From positions 4,323,022 through 4,385,521 of the forward strand of contig NZ_CP013141.1 in NCBI RefSeq assembly GCF_001442535.1: a stretch of 62,500 bases of DNA, in the 5' to 3' direction. This DNA is from Lysobacter antibioticus (lineage in GTDB: Bacteria; Pseudomonadota; Gammaproteobacteria; Xanthomonadales; Xanthomonadaceae). Under the pieces are notes generated by a model. The model had not been told where the DNA came from. It was given only the letters and a program-made list of their open reading frames with translations, and searched no databases. Positions 46,865 through 56,063 of the stretch are shown here, piece by piece; position 1 is the first letter of the stretch, and each line of letters starts with the position of its first letter. The position numbers and the translations under genes were made by a program.

Positions 46865-47119
46865 TCAACGCTTGAAGTCGGTCGGCTGTTCGAGCTGGTA
46901 GAAGGCGTCGCCGATGTCCTCGAACTTGGCCGACAACAGCGCGTGGGCGTCGAGCACGCCACGGTTGTAGAAATAGGCGCCGATCTCGTCGGCAATGAAG
47001 TCGAGCATGAACTCGGCATCGAAACGGCCGATCGATTGCTTCAGCTCCTCGCTGAAGTAGCGCTGCAGCTTGGCGACGATCAGCGCCTTTTCCTCGTTGG
47101 AGAACTTGATCTCGCTCAT
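46865..47119 (-). CDS. DUF2164 domain-containing protein
   Basis: An 84-residue helical cytoplasmic protein with the DUF2164 pattern: IKFSNEEKALIVAKLQRYFSEE, IGRFDAEFMLDFIADEIGAYFYNRGVLDA and a C-terminal KFEDIGDAFYQLEQP. The function is unknown. Start at 47119 chosen because residues upstream in the frame are not conserved-looking and a GAGG-like site precedes this ATG. Confidence 0.85.
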   Translation of the reverse strand: MSEIKFSNEEKALIVAKLQRYFSEELKQSIGRFDAEFMLDFIADEIGAYFYNRGVLDAHALLSAKFEDIGDAFYQLEQPTDFKR

Positions 47120-47264
47120 GCCTCGACGGCTCCGCATCGGTGGGGTGGACACGCCGCCGAAGGCGACGTCGGCAGCGTCTGCCGCGACCATAGAGATAGC
47201 AGGGACGGATCGCACTCGCTGCGCCGCGCACTACGACGCACGCTGCGACACACGCATTTCGGCC

Positions 47265-47981
47265 TCACGGAGTAACCGGGCCTTCGATGCGCGAGCTCCA
47301 ATCCTCGACCGCGCCGCGCGCGAGCCGCGCCTCGACCAGCTTGCGCCATGACGGCACCAACGGCAGCGCCAGCGCGGCCTGCAGTTCCTCCCGATCCAGG
47401 GTGCGCGTGTACAGCATCGTGGCGATGCGTTGCAGGCTCCAGTCGGGCCACGCGCGTTCGACCAGGTCCAGCGCATCGCCGGCCTCGACCTCGCCGGCTT
47501 CGAGCACGCGGTAATACCAGCCGGTGCGGCCGCTGGCCTGCACCCGTCGCGCCATGTCGGCGATCGCGAAACGGTCGTTGAGTTTCCAGCACGGCTGGCG
47601 CGCCTGGCTGACTTCCAGCAACACCGAGCCGCAACGAAACCGATCGCCGAGACAGACCTCGGCTTCGGTCAGGCCGCTGCTGCTGAGGTTCTCGCCGAAC
47701 GCGCCGGGGCGGTCGAGCAGCGCATGCGGACCGAGTTCCTCGCGCCAGGCTCGGTAGTGATCGTAGGGATAGTGATGCACGGCCTTGTCGGGGCCGCCAT
47801 GGACGCGCCGGTCGCCCTGCTCGTCGCCTTCGAGACCCGACTCGCCGATGCGCACACGACCCGCGAGCGGGGTCTTGGCGATCGCGCTCAGGCTGCCGGG
47901 CCGCGTATAAGGTCGGGCACGGCCGCACAGCAACGTATCGACCAGGATGCGGCGGGAATCGGAAGAGACGTCAGCGCTCAA
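47265..47981 (-). CDS. MOSC-domain protein (YiiM-like)
   Basis: This soluble protein of about 238 residues has the MOSC beta-barrel: ESGLEGDEQGDRRVHGGPDKAVHHYP, FGENLSSSGLTEAEVCLGDRF and VSQARQPCWKLNDRF, where the Cys is the expected molybdenum-cofactor ligand. YiiM of E. coli reduces N-hydroxylated bases such as 6-hydroxylaminopurine, and the match in order and length suggests a similar role. The start is uncertain: TTG 47981 with AGGA upstream is preferred here; an in-frame TTG at 48038 would add 19 residues. Confidence 0.85.
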   Translation of the reverse strand: MSADVSSDSRRILVDTLLCGRARPYTRPGSLSAIAKTPLAGRVRIGESGLEGDEQGDRRVHGGPDKAVHHYPYDHYRAWREELGPHALLDRPGAFGENLSSSGLTEAEVCLGDRFRCGSVLLEVSQARQPCWKLNDRFAIADMARRVQASGRTGWYYRVLEAGEVEAGDALDLVERAWPDWSLQRIATMLYTRTLDREELQAALALPLVPSWRKLVEARLARGAVEDWSSRIEGPVTP

Positions 47982-48147
47982 TGAGGCGTCCTGTGCCGCG
48001 GCCTGCGGCGGGGCTGGGAGGCGCGGCGAGTGCCGCAAAGCCGCTTCGGACTCGGAGGCGGCGGTATACGCGGGATTTTCGCATACGCGTCCGGCCCGGG
48101 CATGCGGCGCCCCGCTGCCTGCCGAAGCGGCGCGAAAACCGCAGGCA

Positions 48148-48175
48148 AAAAAAGCCCCGCCGAAGCGGGGCTTTG
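48148..48175 (-). terminator. Rho-independent terminator of the FadL-type porin
   Basis: On the minus strand the stem AAAGCCCCG with its complement (loop CTTCGG) is followed by seven T. It is 22 nt past the porin stop codon. Confidence 0.88.
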
Positions 48176-48197
48176 GTTTACTGCGATGAGGCGTCGA

Positions 48198-49577
48198 TCA
48201 GAACTTGTACTGAGCGGCCAGGCCGAACAGGTCGGCGTGGCCCTTGTACGAACCCTGCAGGGTCGAACCGCTGCTGGAGACCGTGTTGATGGTCGGGCTG
48301 TCGATGGTGATGCGGGTATAGGCCGCATCCACGCTCAGGTGCTCGTTGGCGTTCCAGGTCAGACCGATCGAGTACAGGTTGCGATCGTTGTCGGGCAGAC
48401 GCGGGGTGCGGGCGTGATCGTTGGTCGGGGTTTCGTCGATCGCGACGCCGCCGCGCAGGGTCAGCGAATCGCTGAGATCGTACTCGGCGCCGAGCGCGTA
48501 CATCATCGTGTCTTCCCAACCGAAGGCTTCGCTGGTGACCGGCGTGCCGTTGGCGCGGACGATGTCGACCGACTGCATCGAGTGCCAATCGGTGGCCTGG
48601 ATGTCGGCCATCATGCGGAACTGATCGGTGAACTCGTACTGCAGGCTCAGCGTATCCACGCTCGGCGTGGTCAGCTTGGCGCCGCCCGGACCGCTGTTGT
48701 ACTGGGTGATGCCGCGCGCGGCGAACAGCGCGGAGACATTGCCCGGCTTGGTGAAGTCGATCGTGCCTTCCAGCTCATGATCGATTTCCGAGCGGTGCGA
48801 GTAACCGATCGAGAACTTGTCGGTCGGGCGGAAGTGGAAGCCCACCAGCCAGCCGATGCCGTAGTCGTCGCCCTTGACCTTGGCGAAACCGTCGTTCTTC
48901 TGCGGACCGAACGGTGCGGCGACCGGGTTCGGGGTCACGCAGGCGGCGACGCTGACGCGGCAGATCGCCGAGCCGAAGTCGACGGCGTTGGTCAGGGTGG
49001 CTTCGGCGCGTTCGTAGATCAGGCCGGCACCGACCGAGAAGCGGTCGGTCAGGGCGACCGCGGCCGAGAAGGTCAGGTCGATGGTCTTCACTTCGGACTC
49101 GACGGCGTTGTAGCGGCCGACCCAGTCCTTGTCGTATTCGGTCTTCAGGCCGAACGGCGCGCTGAGGCTGGCGCCGAGGGTCAGCTTCTCGAACGAACCG
49201 GTCAGCGGCACCACCAGCGACAGCGCCGGAACCGGCGTCGCGTCGCCCGGGTCGCCACCGTTGCCGCCGGTGAGCGGACGCGCCAGCGGGCTGCCGGCTG
49301 CGGCCGAACCGCCGCCGGTGAACTTGGCGGTGAGGTCGATGATGGTGATGTCGCTGCGGATCGTGGTGGAGTCCACGTTGACCATCGCCGCCGGGTTGTT
49401 CGACACGACGGCAGCGTCGTTCTTGGCCACGCCGCTACCGGCGAAGCTGCGGCCCTGGTTGCGGATGCTGTTTTCGCGGATCTGGAAGCCGGTCGCACCG
49501 GCCGAACCGACACTGATGACGCCGGCGATGCCGAGCGCGAGTGCGGTCAGGCGAGAGATGCGTTGTGAGGGTTGCAT
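48198..49577 (-). CDS. Outer-membrane hydrophobic-compound transporter (FadL/OmpP1 family)
   Basis: The 459-residue outer-membrane porin has a signal peptide ending at GSAGATG. The FadL hatch region follows directly: TGFQIRENSIRNQGRSFAGSG and AVVSNNPAAMVNV, where NPAA is the family signature. The barrel continues with repeated aromatic beta strands and ends in GHADLFGLAAQYKF, with C-terminal Phe for Bam-dependent insertion. FadL proteins admit long-chain fatty acids or aromatic hydrocarbons by lateral diffusion. It stands as a single gene with its own terminator and a possible promoter at 49687-49716. Confidence 0.93.
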   Translation of the reverse strand: MQPSQRISRLTALALGIAGVISVGSAGATGFQIRENSIRNQGRSFAGSGVAKNDAAVVSNNPAAMVNVDSTTIRSDITIIDLTAKFTGGGSAAAGSPLARPLTGGNGGDPGDATPVPALSLVVPLTGSFEKLTLGASLSAPFGLKTEYDKDWVGRYNAVESEVKTIDLTFSAAVALTDRFSVGAGLIYERAEATLTNAVDFGSAICRVSVAACVTPNPVAAPFGPQKNDGFAKVKGDDYGIGWLVGFHFRPTDKFSIGYSHRSEIDHELEGTIDFTKPGNVSALFAARGITQYNSGPGGAKLTTPSVDTLSLQYEFTDQFRMMADIQATDWHSMQSVDIVRANGTPVTSEAFGWEDTMMYALGAEYDLSDSLTLRGGVAIDETPTNDHARTPRLPDNDRNLYSIGLTWNANEHLSVDAAYTRITIDSPTINTVSSSGSTLQGSYKGHADLFGLAAQYKF

Positions 49578-49686
49578 GCGTGTAGTCTCCGTTGGAGTAT
49601 TTTTTGTCTAACACGGCCGTATACACGGTGCCGCGGGTTAGGCCCGGTTCCGCCGGAAACCCCTCCCGACGTACGACGCCGTATGC

Positions 49687-49716
49687 ACTATAGCGCGGCT
49701 ATTAACCGAACGCTAA
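49687..49716 (-). promoter_or_regulatory. Possible promoter of the FadL-type porin
   Basis: On the minus strand TTAGCG (49711-49716) and TATAGT (49687-49692) are 18 nt apart, about 110 nt upstream of the start. The -10 is good; the -35 is weak. Confidence 0.35.
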
Positions 49717-49842
49717 CAATACGCCCAAGGCCGCAAACCCGTACCGTACCGATGTCGCAAAGCCACGCCCCACGGACGTTTCCGCCATTTGGCCCCCTCC
49801 CGGGAGCTGGCCCGGCCGTGCCCGACGGACGGAGCTGAGGTC

Positions 49843-50538
49843 ATGTTCGTCGCCATTCCCTCGCGCGAGCGGACCCGGTTGCGCTGGGCGACCCCCTTGC
49901 TGTTCGCGCTGCTCTGGCTGTGCTTCATCGTCTCGGCGGTGGTGCTGCCGGACCCGGAGCAGCGCCGGCTCATGCTCGAGTGGGGGGCGCTGTCGGGCGG
50001 CCTGTCGAGCCCGCTGGCCTGGTGGGAGGCGATCCGCGATGGCAGCGCGCTGCGCCTGTTCAGCGCCTTGTTCCTGCACGCCGACTGGGCCCATCTGCTC
50101 GGCAACCTGGTATTCCTGTTGATCTTCGGGCTGCCGGCCGAACGCGCGATGGGGCCTTGGCGGCTGCTGGCGCTGTTCCTGTGCGGCGGCGCGGTCGCCA
50201 ACCTGGCCGCGGTGATCGCGATCGGCACCCCCGACCGGCTGATCATCGGCGCCAGCGGCGCGGTCTCGGCCTTGATCGGCGCCTACCTGGCCCTGTTCCC
50301 GAACGCCAAGCTCGGAGTCGTGGTGCCGCTTGGGTTGTTCCTGCAGTTCGTCAAAGTCCCGGCGCCGCTGCTGATCGGGGTCTGGGCCTTGCTGCAGGTG
50401 GTCTTCACCTTCATCGGCCCGGCCTTCGGTGCGGTGGCCTGGTCGGCGCATCTGGCCGGTTTCGCCTTCGGCGGCGCGTTCGCCCTGATCGCCCGCGCCG
50501 GCATCGCACGGCGGCTGCGGCGCAAGCGGGGCTATTGA
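49843..50538 (+). CDS. Rhomboid-family intramembrane serine protease
   Basis: The 231-residue inner-membrane protease has six or seven helices. HADWAHLLGNLVFLLIFG carries the conserved loop His and Asn, IIGASGAVSALIG contains nucleophile S138, and WSAHLAGFAFGG provides the partner H203. All catalytic elements are intact. Rhomboids cleave within or next to membrane helices of substrate proteins; the targets are unknown here. ATG at 49843 is preceded by GGAGCTGAGG. The gap to DUF1820 is filled by heptamer arrays. Confidence 0.92.
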   Translation: MFVAIPSRERTRLRWATPLLFALLWLCFIVSAVVLPDPEQRRLMLEWGALSGGLSSPLAWWEAIRDGSALRLFSALFLHADWAHLLGNLVFLLIFGLPAERAMGPWRLLALFLCGGAVANLAAVIAIGTPDRLIIGASGAVSALIGAYLALFPNAKLGVVVPLGLFLQFVKVPAPLLIGVWALLQVVFTFIGPAFGAVAWSAHLAGFAFGGAFALIARAGIARRLRRKRGY

Positions 50539-50546
50539 TTAGGGGC

Positions 50547-50797
50547 CGGGAATCGGGAATGGGGATTCGGGAATCGTAAGAGCGGCGGCGTGGCGGCGGC
50601 CGCTAACGCGGGTCGGCCGTAGCACTCTGCTTTTCCCATTCCCCATTCCCCATTCCCGATTCCCGATTCCCGATTCCCGATTCCCGGCCTCTCTGCGGTC
50701 CTCGATCGGTCTTGAGTTCCTGGCCTCCGGCCCCACGCTAACCACAGCACCAGCGTTGTCGCTCCTACGATTCCCGACTCCCCATTCCCCATTCCCG
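50547..50797. repeat. GGGAATC/GGGAATG heptamer arrays between rhomboid and DUF1820 genes
   Basis: There are three clusters: direct units at 50547-50576 ending GGGAATCGTAAG, inverted units at 50634-50687 (CCATTCCCCATTCCCCATTC then four GATTCCC), and inverted units at 50767-50797 ending 8 nt before the DUF1820 start codon. The direct and inverted clusters can pair. Confidence 0.88.
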
Positions 50798-50804
50798 GCT
50801 CCAC

Positions 50805-51122
50805 ATGGCCACCCTCTACAAAGTCACCTTCCTCAACGCCGGCAAGATCTACGAGCTGTACGCGCGCAAGATCGCCTCGGGCAATCTGTGGGGGTTCACC
50901 GAGGTCAGCGAGTTGGTCTTCGACCTGCACGAAGGCCTGGTGGTCGACCCGACCGAGGAGCGTCTGCGCGACGAGTTCGGCAGCACCCGCGTGCTGCACC
51001 TGCCGATGCAGAGCATCGTGCGGGTCGAGGAAGTCGAGCGCAAAGGCCAGTCGGCGATCCGCGACGCCACCACCGGCGAGAAAGTGGTGACGCCATTCCC
51101 GCTGCCGGCCAAACCGCGCTGA
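50805..51122 (+). CDS. DUF1820-family protein
   Basis: A 105-residue soluble protein with the DUF1820 pattern: LYKVTFLNAGKIYELYARKI at the N-terminus, GNLWGFTEVSELVFD, VVDPTEERLRDEF and MQSIVRVEEVERKG. The family is a small beta-rich protein of unknown function common in gammaproteobacteria. It is followed by a bidirectional terminator shared with the convergent S41 protease. Confidence 0.88.
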   Translation: MATLYKVTFLNAGKIYELYARKIASGNLWGFTEVSELVFDLHEGLVVDPTEERLRDEFGSTRVLHLPMQSIVRVEEVERKGQSAIRDATTGEKVVTPFPLPAKPR

Positions 51123-51156
51123 GCGAACGCCGGCGACGGTTCAGGCGCCGCAACGA

Positions 51157-51186
51157 AAGAACCCGGCCAATGGCCGGGTTCTTCGT
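51157..51186. terminator. Bidirectional terminator between DUF1820 and S41 protease genes
   Basis: AAGAACCCGGCC-AATG-region-GGCCGGGTTCTT is a perfect 12-bp stem with a 4-nt loop. The sequence fits a terminator read from the DUF1820 side and could also serve the convergent protease. Confidence 0.75.
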
Positions 51187-51245
51187 TTGTGCGCGGCCTT
51201 GCTTGCGTTGCGATCGGCGCGACGCCTGCCTCAGCGACGTCTGCT

Positions 51246-52856
51246 TCAGCGATGCTTGCTGTCGCCGGCCGCGGTCGCGACCGGTTTCTTGAGTTCGGCC
51301 AAGGCCGAGGCGATCGGCGCATCGCCTTCGAGCACTTCGCCGGCGTTGGTGCCGGGCGCGTCCTCTTCGTCGCCATGCAGGTGGCCGGGCAAGGTCGCTT
51401 CGCTGTAGTAGCTCGGGCGCTTGTCGTCCTCGCTCTTGGCCGCGCGCAGCAGCACGTCGAGGATGATGCCCAGGGCCTGGATCGACTTGCCGCTCGGGGT
51501 GTAATAACGCGCCGTGGTCAGCTTGACCGAGTCGCCGTTGTCGAGCGGCAGCACGGTCTGCACCGAGCCCTTGCCGAAGGTGCGGCTGCCGACCACGCGC
51601 GCGCGGCCGTTGTCGCGCAACGCGCCGGCTAAGACTTCCGAGGCGCTGGCCGAACCGGCATCGACCAAGACCACCACCGGCGCGCCATCGAGACGATCGC
51701 CCGGGGTCGCGCCGAACTCGGCATCGCTGATTGCGATGCGGCCGCGGGTGCTGACGATCTTGCCCTTCTCGAGCAGGTCGTCGGCGATCTGCACCGCCGA
51801 GGTCAACAGGCCGCCGGGGTTGCTGCGCAGGTCGATCACCAGGCCGCGCAGCTTGCCGCCGGCCTGGGTCTTGAGTTTCTCCAACTGGCTCTCGAAATCG
51901 GCCGCGGTGTCGGCCTGGAACGCGCTGACCCGCACATAACCGTAGCCGGGTTCGAGCATGCGGCCCTTGACGCTGGCGACGCGGATGGTCTCGCGCGCGA
52001 CGGTGACGTCGAAGGGTTTGTCGCGGCCCTCGCGCACGATGGTCAGCACGACTTTGCTGCCGGGCGCGCCGCGCAAGGGACCGGAGCTGTCGCCTTCGTC
52101 GACCTTGAACGGCTTGCCGTCGATCGCGGTGATCAGGTCGCCGGCCTTGATGCCGGCGCGCGCGGCCGGCGTGTCGTCGATCGGCGAGATCACCCGCAGG
52201 CTGCCGTCGGGCTGGCGCTGCAGTTCCACACCGATGCCGTCGTAGGCGCCGCGCGACTGCTCGTCGAAATCCTCGGCCGCCACCTTGTCGAGATAGACGC
52301 TGTGAGGATCGAGATCGAACAACAGGCCGCGGATCGCCGAATGCATCAGCTTGGCGTCGTCGACCGGTTCGACATAGGCCTGCTTGACCGCGTTGTAGAC
52401 AGCGACGTAACGCCGGATCTCCTCGATCGGCACCTTGGAATCGCTGGCGTCGTCGCCCTTCTTGCCCTTGCCGGCGACGGCTTTGTCGGCGGGCTTGTCG
52501 GCAGGTTTATCCTGCGCCGGTTTTTGTTCCGGCGCCTTCTGCCCGGGCGCGTCCTTGGCCGGCGCATCCCTGCTCGGCGCCTGCGCCGGCGGGACCTCCT
52601 GATCCTTGGCCGGCGCTGCATCCGGCGTCGGCGGCTGTGCCGCGGGTTCGTCCGCGGCCGGTTGTTCGGCGGCCTGCTTGTCGGGAGTCTGCTTATCGGG
52701 AGCCGGCTTGCCAGGCGCCGGCTCATCGGGCGCCTGAGTCGCCGGCGCCTGCTGCACCGGTGGCGGCTGCGCAGGCGCCTGCTGCGACAAGGCCGGAGCG
52801 GCGCCGAACGCGAGTGCGAGCGGAAGCAGACTACGCAAAGGATGACGCAGGGACAT
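51246..52856 (-). CDS. S41-family carboxy-terminal processing protease with long Pro/Ala-rich linker
   Basis: The 536-residue exported protease has a signal peptide ending at ALSQ. Residues 26-140 form an unusually long low-complexity linker with repeats such as PAPDKQTPDKQ and DKPADKPADK. The conserved part then has PIEEIRRYVAVYNAVKQAYVEP, a PDZ domain (about 205-295, with GIGVEL and PAARAGIKAGDLITAIDG), and the catalytic core with LRSNPGGLL, GSASASE (S404) and TFGKGSVQT (K429), spaced 25 residues as expected. It follows envC and gpmI on the same strand, an arrangement seen in many Xanthomonads. CtpA-type proteases degrade periplasmic proteins, including cell-wall hydrolases. Confidence 0.93.
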   Translation of the reverse strand: MSLRHPLRSLLPLALAFGAAPALSQQAPAQPPPVQQAPATQAPDEPAPGKPAPDKQTPDKQAAEQPAADEPAAQPPTPDAAPAKDQEVPPAQAPSRDAPAKDAPGQKAPEQKPAQDKPADKPADKAVAGKGKKGDDASDSKVPIEEIRRYVAVYNAVKQAYVEPVDDAKLMHSAIRGLLFDLDPHSVYLDKVAAEDFDEQSRGAYDGIGVELQRQPDGSLRVISPIDDTPAARAGIKAGDLITAIDGKPFKVDEGDSSGPLRGAPGSKVVLTIVREGRDKPFDVTVARETIRVASVKGRMLEPGYGYVRVSAFQADTAADFESQLEKLKTQAGGKLRGLVIDLRSNPGGLLTSAVQIADDLLEKGKIVSTRGRIAISDAEFGATPGDRLDGAPVVVLVDAGSASASEVLAGALRDNGRARVVGSRTFGKGSVQTVLPLDNGDSVKLTTARYYTPSGKSIQALGIILDVLLRAAKSEDDKRPSYYSEATLPGHLHGDEEDAPGTNAGEVLEGDAPIASALAELKKPVATAAGDSKHR

Positions 52857-52966
52857 GCACGAAGCTCCGAGACAGGTACCGGTTGGACCGCGGCAGGCGG
52901 CCCGGGTTCGACCGGCTATCTGCGCACGTTAATCGGCGCGTTTGCAAGCTTTTGTTAAATGCGCGA

Positions 52967-54277
52967 TCAGCGTCGCAACCAGGTGTTCGGATTGACCGGT
53001 TGGCCGCCGCGGCGCAGCTCGAAATACAGGGCCGGACGGCCATGGCCGCCGGAGCTGCCGACCGTGGCGACGCCCTCGCCTTTCCTGACCGCGGCGCCGG
53101 CGTCCTTGAGCAGGGCGTCGTTGTTCGCGTACAGGCTCATGTAGCCGTTGCCGTGGTCGATGATCAGCAGCAGGCCGTAACCGGTCATCCACTCCGAATA
53201 GACCACGGTGCCGTCGCTGACCGCCTTGACCGTGCTGCCGGCGGCGGCGCCGATCAACAGGCCCTCGCTGCTGCGGCCGTCGGGCATGGTGCCGCCGAAC
53301 CCGGCCAGCAAGGCGCCCGACACCGGCCAGCCCAGGCCGCCGACCTGCGGCGGCGGCGTACTGGCGACCGCGACCGGCGGCTTGCGAGGCGTGGTCGTGC
53401 GCGCGGGCTTGCCCGAAGCCGCCGCGGTGGCTGCCGCTTTCGCCTCGCGCGCTTCGCGTTCGGCCTTGGCCTTGGCGGCGGCGCGGCGTTGCGCCTCGGC
53501 GCGGGCGGCGGCGGCGCGCAATTTCGCCAGCAATTGCTCCAGGCCCTTGGCATCGCGGCCGAGCTCGCGCTCGCGGGTGCTGCGGTCTTCGTACTTCTCG
53601 TTGATTTGCGCGACCAGCGCGGCACGCGCCTTGCGGTCTTTCTCCAGCTGGCCGAGCTGGTTGCGCTGCTGCTTGCGGGTGCTGTCGAGGGTGACGCGGC
53701 GCTCGACGATCTCGCGCTCGATCGCATCGAGTTCGCGCACTTGCGTGCTGAGCTCGGCGATGCGGCGTGCGCGGTCGCGCTGGACGTAGCCGTGGTAGGT
53801 CAGGATGCGGCCGCTGTCGGCGACCTTGTCCTGCGACAACAACAACTTCAACGGCGCGTCGTTGCCCTGCGCGTAAGCCGCGCGCAACAGGCGCGAGAGC
53901 TCCTGGCGTTGCGAGCCGAGCTTGCCGTTGAGCTCGTCGCGACGCGTCTGCAGGTCCTTCAACGCGGCCTGCTCGCGCGCCAGACGCGTTTCGGTCTCGC
54001 GCAGGGCGCGGTTGGAATGACCGACCTGTTCGTCGGCGGCGCGCAGTTGCTGCGAAGCGTCGCCGCGTTGGCCTTCGAGTTGGCGACGCTCGGCGGCGAC
54101 CGACTTCAACTCGGTCTTGATCTTCTCGAGCTTGCGTTCGGTCTCGCGGCTGCTGTTCTGCGCCGCCGCCATCGCGGCCGATGCAGGCACGAGCAGCGAC
54201 GCCGCGACCAGCGTCATCGCCGCCAGCGCTTGCGTCGCCGCCGCGCCCCAGCCGCGCAGATCGCGCAGATTGGCCAT
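52967..54277 (-). CDS. envC: EnvC-like murein hydrolase activator
   Basis: The 436-residue periplasmic protein has a signal peptide (ending AAMAAA), then a long coiled coil (about 40-290, from ETERKLEKIKTELKSV through REAKAAATAA), a basic Pro-rich linker, and a C-terminal degenerate LytM (M23) domain. The zinc ligands are not all kept (GFGG, LLLIIDHGNGYMSLYANN), as in EnvC, which activates AmiA/AmiB amidases at the septum instead of cutting peptidoglycan. Its ATG overlaps the gpmI stop by one base (TGATG). Confidence 0.92.
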   Translation of the reverse strand: MANLRDLRGWGAAATQALAAMTLVAASLLVPASAAMAAAQNSSRETERKLEKIKTELKSVAAERRQLEGQRGDASQQLRAADEQVGHSNRALRETETRLAREQAALKDLQTRRDELNGKLGSQRQELSRLLRAAYAQGNDAPLKLLLSQDKVADSGRILTYHGYVQRDRARRIAELSTQVRELDAIEREIVERRVTLDSTRKQQRNQLGQLEKDRKARAALVAQINEKYEDRSTRERELGRDAKGLEQLLAKLRAAAARAEAQRRAAAKAKAEREAREAKAAATAAASGKPARTTTPRKPPVAVASTPPPQVGGLGWPVSGALLAGFGGTMPDGRSSEGLLIGAAAGSTVKAVSDGTVVYSEWMTGYGLLLIIDHGNGYMSLYANNDALLKDAGAAVRKGEGVATVGSSGGHGRPALYFELRRGGQPVNPNTWLRR

Positions 54278-55812
54278 CAGCGCTCCAGCAGGCTCTGCCC
54301 GGTCATTTCGGCCGGTTGCGCCAGGCCGAGCAGGTCGAGCATGGTCGGGGCGACGTCGCGCAGGGCGCCGCCGCTACGCAACGTGGTCTTGCGCGAGCCG
54401 AGATAGACGAACGGCACCGGACCGACCGTGTGCGCGGTGTGCGGCTGTCCGGTTTCCGGGTCGCGCATCATTTCCAGGTTGCCGTGGTCGGCGGTGACCA
54501 GCAGCGCGCCGCCGACCTCGCGTACCGCCGCGGCGACCGCGCCGATGGCCTGGTCGACCGCTTCGGCGGCCTTGATCGCCGCACCGAGGTCGCCGGTGTG
54601 GCCGACCATGTCGGGGTTGGCGATGTTGCAGACCGCCACGTCGATGGCGCCGGAGCGGATCGACGCGACCAGCTTTTCGGTCAGCTCGGGGCAGCTCATT
54701 TCCGGCTGCAGATCGTAGGTCGCGACCTTCGGGCTCGGGATCAGGATGCGGCTTTCGCCGGCATACGGTTCCTCGCGGCCGCCGCTGAAGAAGAACGTCA
54801 CGTGCGCGTACTTCTCGGTCTCGGCGATGCGCAACTGGGTGAGGCCGTTCGCGGCCAGCAGTTCGCCGAGCGTGTTGTGCAGGTCGTCGGGACCGAACGC
54901 GACCGGCGCCGGCAGTTTGGCGTCGTACTCGGTCAGGCAAACGAAGCGCGACAGCTTCGGCCGGCGCGCCTCGTAGCCGGAGAACGTCGGATCGACGAAG
55001 GCCGCGGTCAGCTGGCGGGCGCGGTCGGCGCGGAAATTCATGAACACGACCGCATCGCCGTCGGCCATCGCCGCACTCGATCCGATCACGGTCGGAGCAA
55101 CGAACTCGTCGGTCTCGCCGCGCGCATAGGCGGCCTCCAGCCCTTCGAGTGCGCTCGCCGCACGATGTTCGCTGGCGGCGTCGACGATCGCATTCCAGGC
55201 CCGCAGTTGGCGGTCCCAGCGTTGATCGCGGTCCATCGCATAGTAGCGGCCGCTGATCGAGGCGATGTGCGCATTGCCGACGCGCTCGCACACCTGTTGC
55301 AGACGCTCCAGGCTCGGTGCAGCCGACTTCGGCGGCATGTCGCGGCCGTCGAGGAAGGCATGCACGGCAACCCGGGCCACGCCTTCGCGGCGGGCCAGTT
55401 CGAGCATGGCGAAGATGTGCTGCTCGTGGCTGTGCACGCCGCCCGGCGAGAGCAGGCCCATCACCTGCAAGGTGGCGCCGTTCGCCTTGGCCGCGGCGCA
55501 GGCCGCGCGCAGTTCTTCGTTGGCGTAGAAGCTGCCGTCCTCGATCGCCGCATCGACGCGGGTCAGGTCCTGGTAGACGATGCGACCGGCGCCGAGATTC
55601 ATGTGGCCGACTTCGGAATTGCCCATCTGCCCGTCCGGCAGGCCGACGTGACGGCCCTCGGTGTGGATCAGGGTATGCGGTTCGCTCGCGAGCAGGGCGT
55701 GCCAGTTCGGCAGGGTCGCCTGGGCCAGGGCATTGTCGGCGGGATCGTCGCGATGGCCCCAACCGTCCAGGATCAACAACACTACGGGCTTGGGGCGGGA
55801 AGGCGCTGACAC
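54277..55812 (-). CDS. gpmI: 2,3-bisphosphoglycerate-independent phosphoglycerate mutase
   Basis: The 511-residue cytoplasmic glycolytic enzyme interconverts 3- and 2-phosphoglycerate using two Mn ions. It begins [20 protein letters not shown], with the first metal Asp (D16), and has the catalytic Ser in [12 protein letters not shown] (S66). Later metal motifs are [14 protein letters not shown] and VTADHGNLE. Start is GTG 55812 with AGGAA upstream; length is exactly that of the family. It heads the gpmI-envC-S41 unit, as in many gammaproteobacteria. Confidence 0.97.
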   Translation of the reverse strand: MSAPSRPKPVVLLILDGWGHRDDPADNALAQATLPNWHALLASEPHTLIHTEGRHVGLPDGQMGNSEVGHMNLGAGRIVYQDLTRVDAAIEDGSFYANEELRAACAAAKANGATLQVMGLLSPGGVHSHEQHIFAMLELARREGVARVAVHAFLDGRDMPPKSAAPSLERLQQVCERVGNAHIASISGRYYAMDRDQRWDRQLRAWNAIVDAASEHRAASALEGLEAAYARGETDEFVAPTVIGSSAAMADGDAVVFMNFRADRARQLTAAFVDPTFSGYEARRPKLSRFVCLTEYDAKLPAPVAFGPDDLHNTLGELLAANGLTQLRIAETEKYAHVTFFFSGGREEPYAGESRILIPSPKVATYDLQPEMSCPELTEKLVASIRSGAIDVAVCNIANPDMVGHTGDLGAAIKAAEAVDQAIGAVAAAVREVGGALLVTADHGNLEMMRDPETGQPHTAHTVGPVPFVYLGSRKTTLRSGGALRDVAPTMLDLLGLAQPAEMTGQSLLER

Positions 55813-56063
55813 GTCGGGAGTTCCTATGACTTGGGGCAGGGGCCGCCACGGGCGGGTCCTGCGATTGTAGCGAAGCGGGGCATGAAGCCCCGAACAACCG
55901 CCGCGCGACGGCGGATCGAGCACGGCCCGGCTCGAAGCAGCGCCGGCAAGTGCTTGATCCTCAAAGCCCGGCGGCGGCCGATGCAGGATTTCTTTCCCCG
56001 CACGTAAACCGTTTGCGCATTGCCCGCATCTCAGTCCCTGTCCACCAAACAACGGAACACGCC

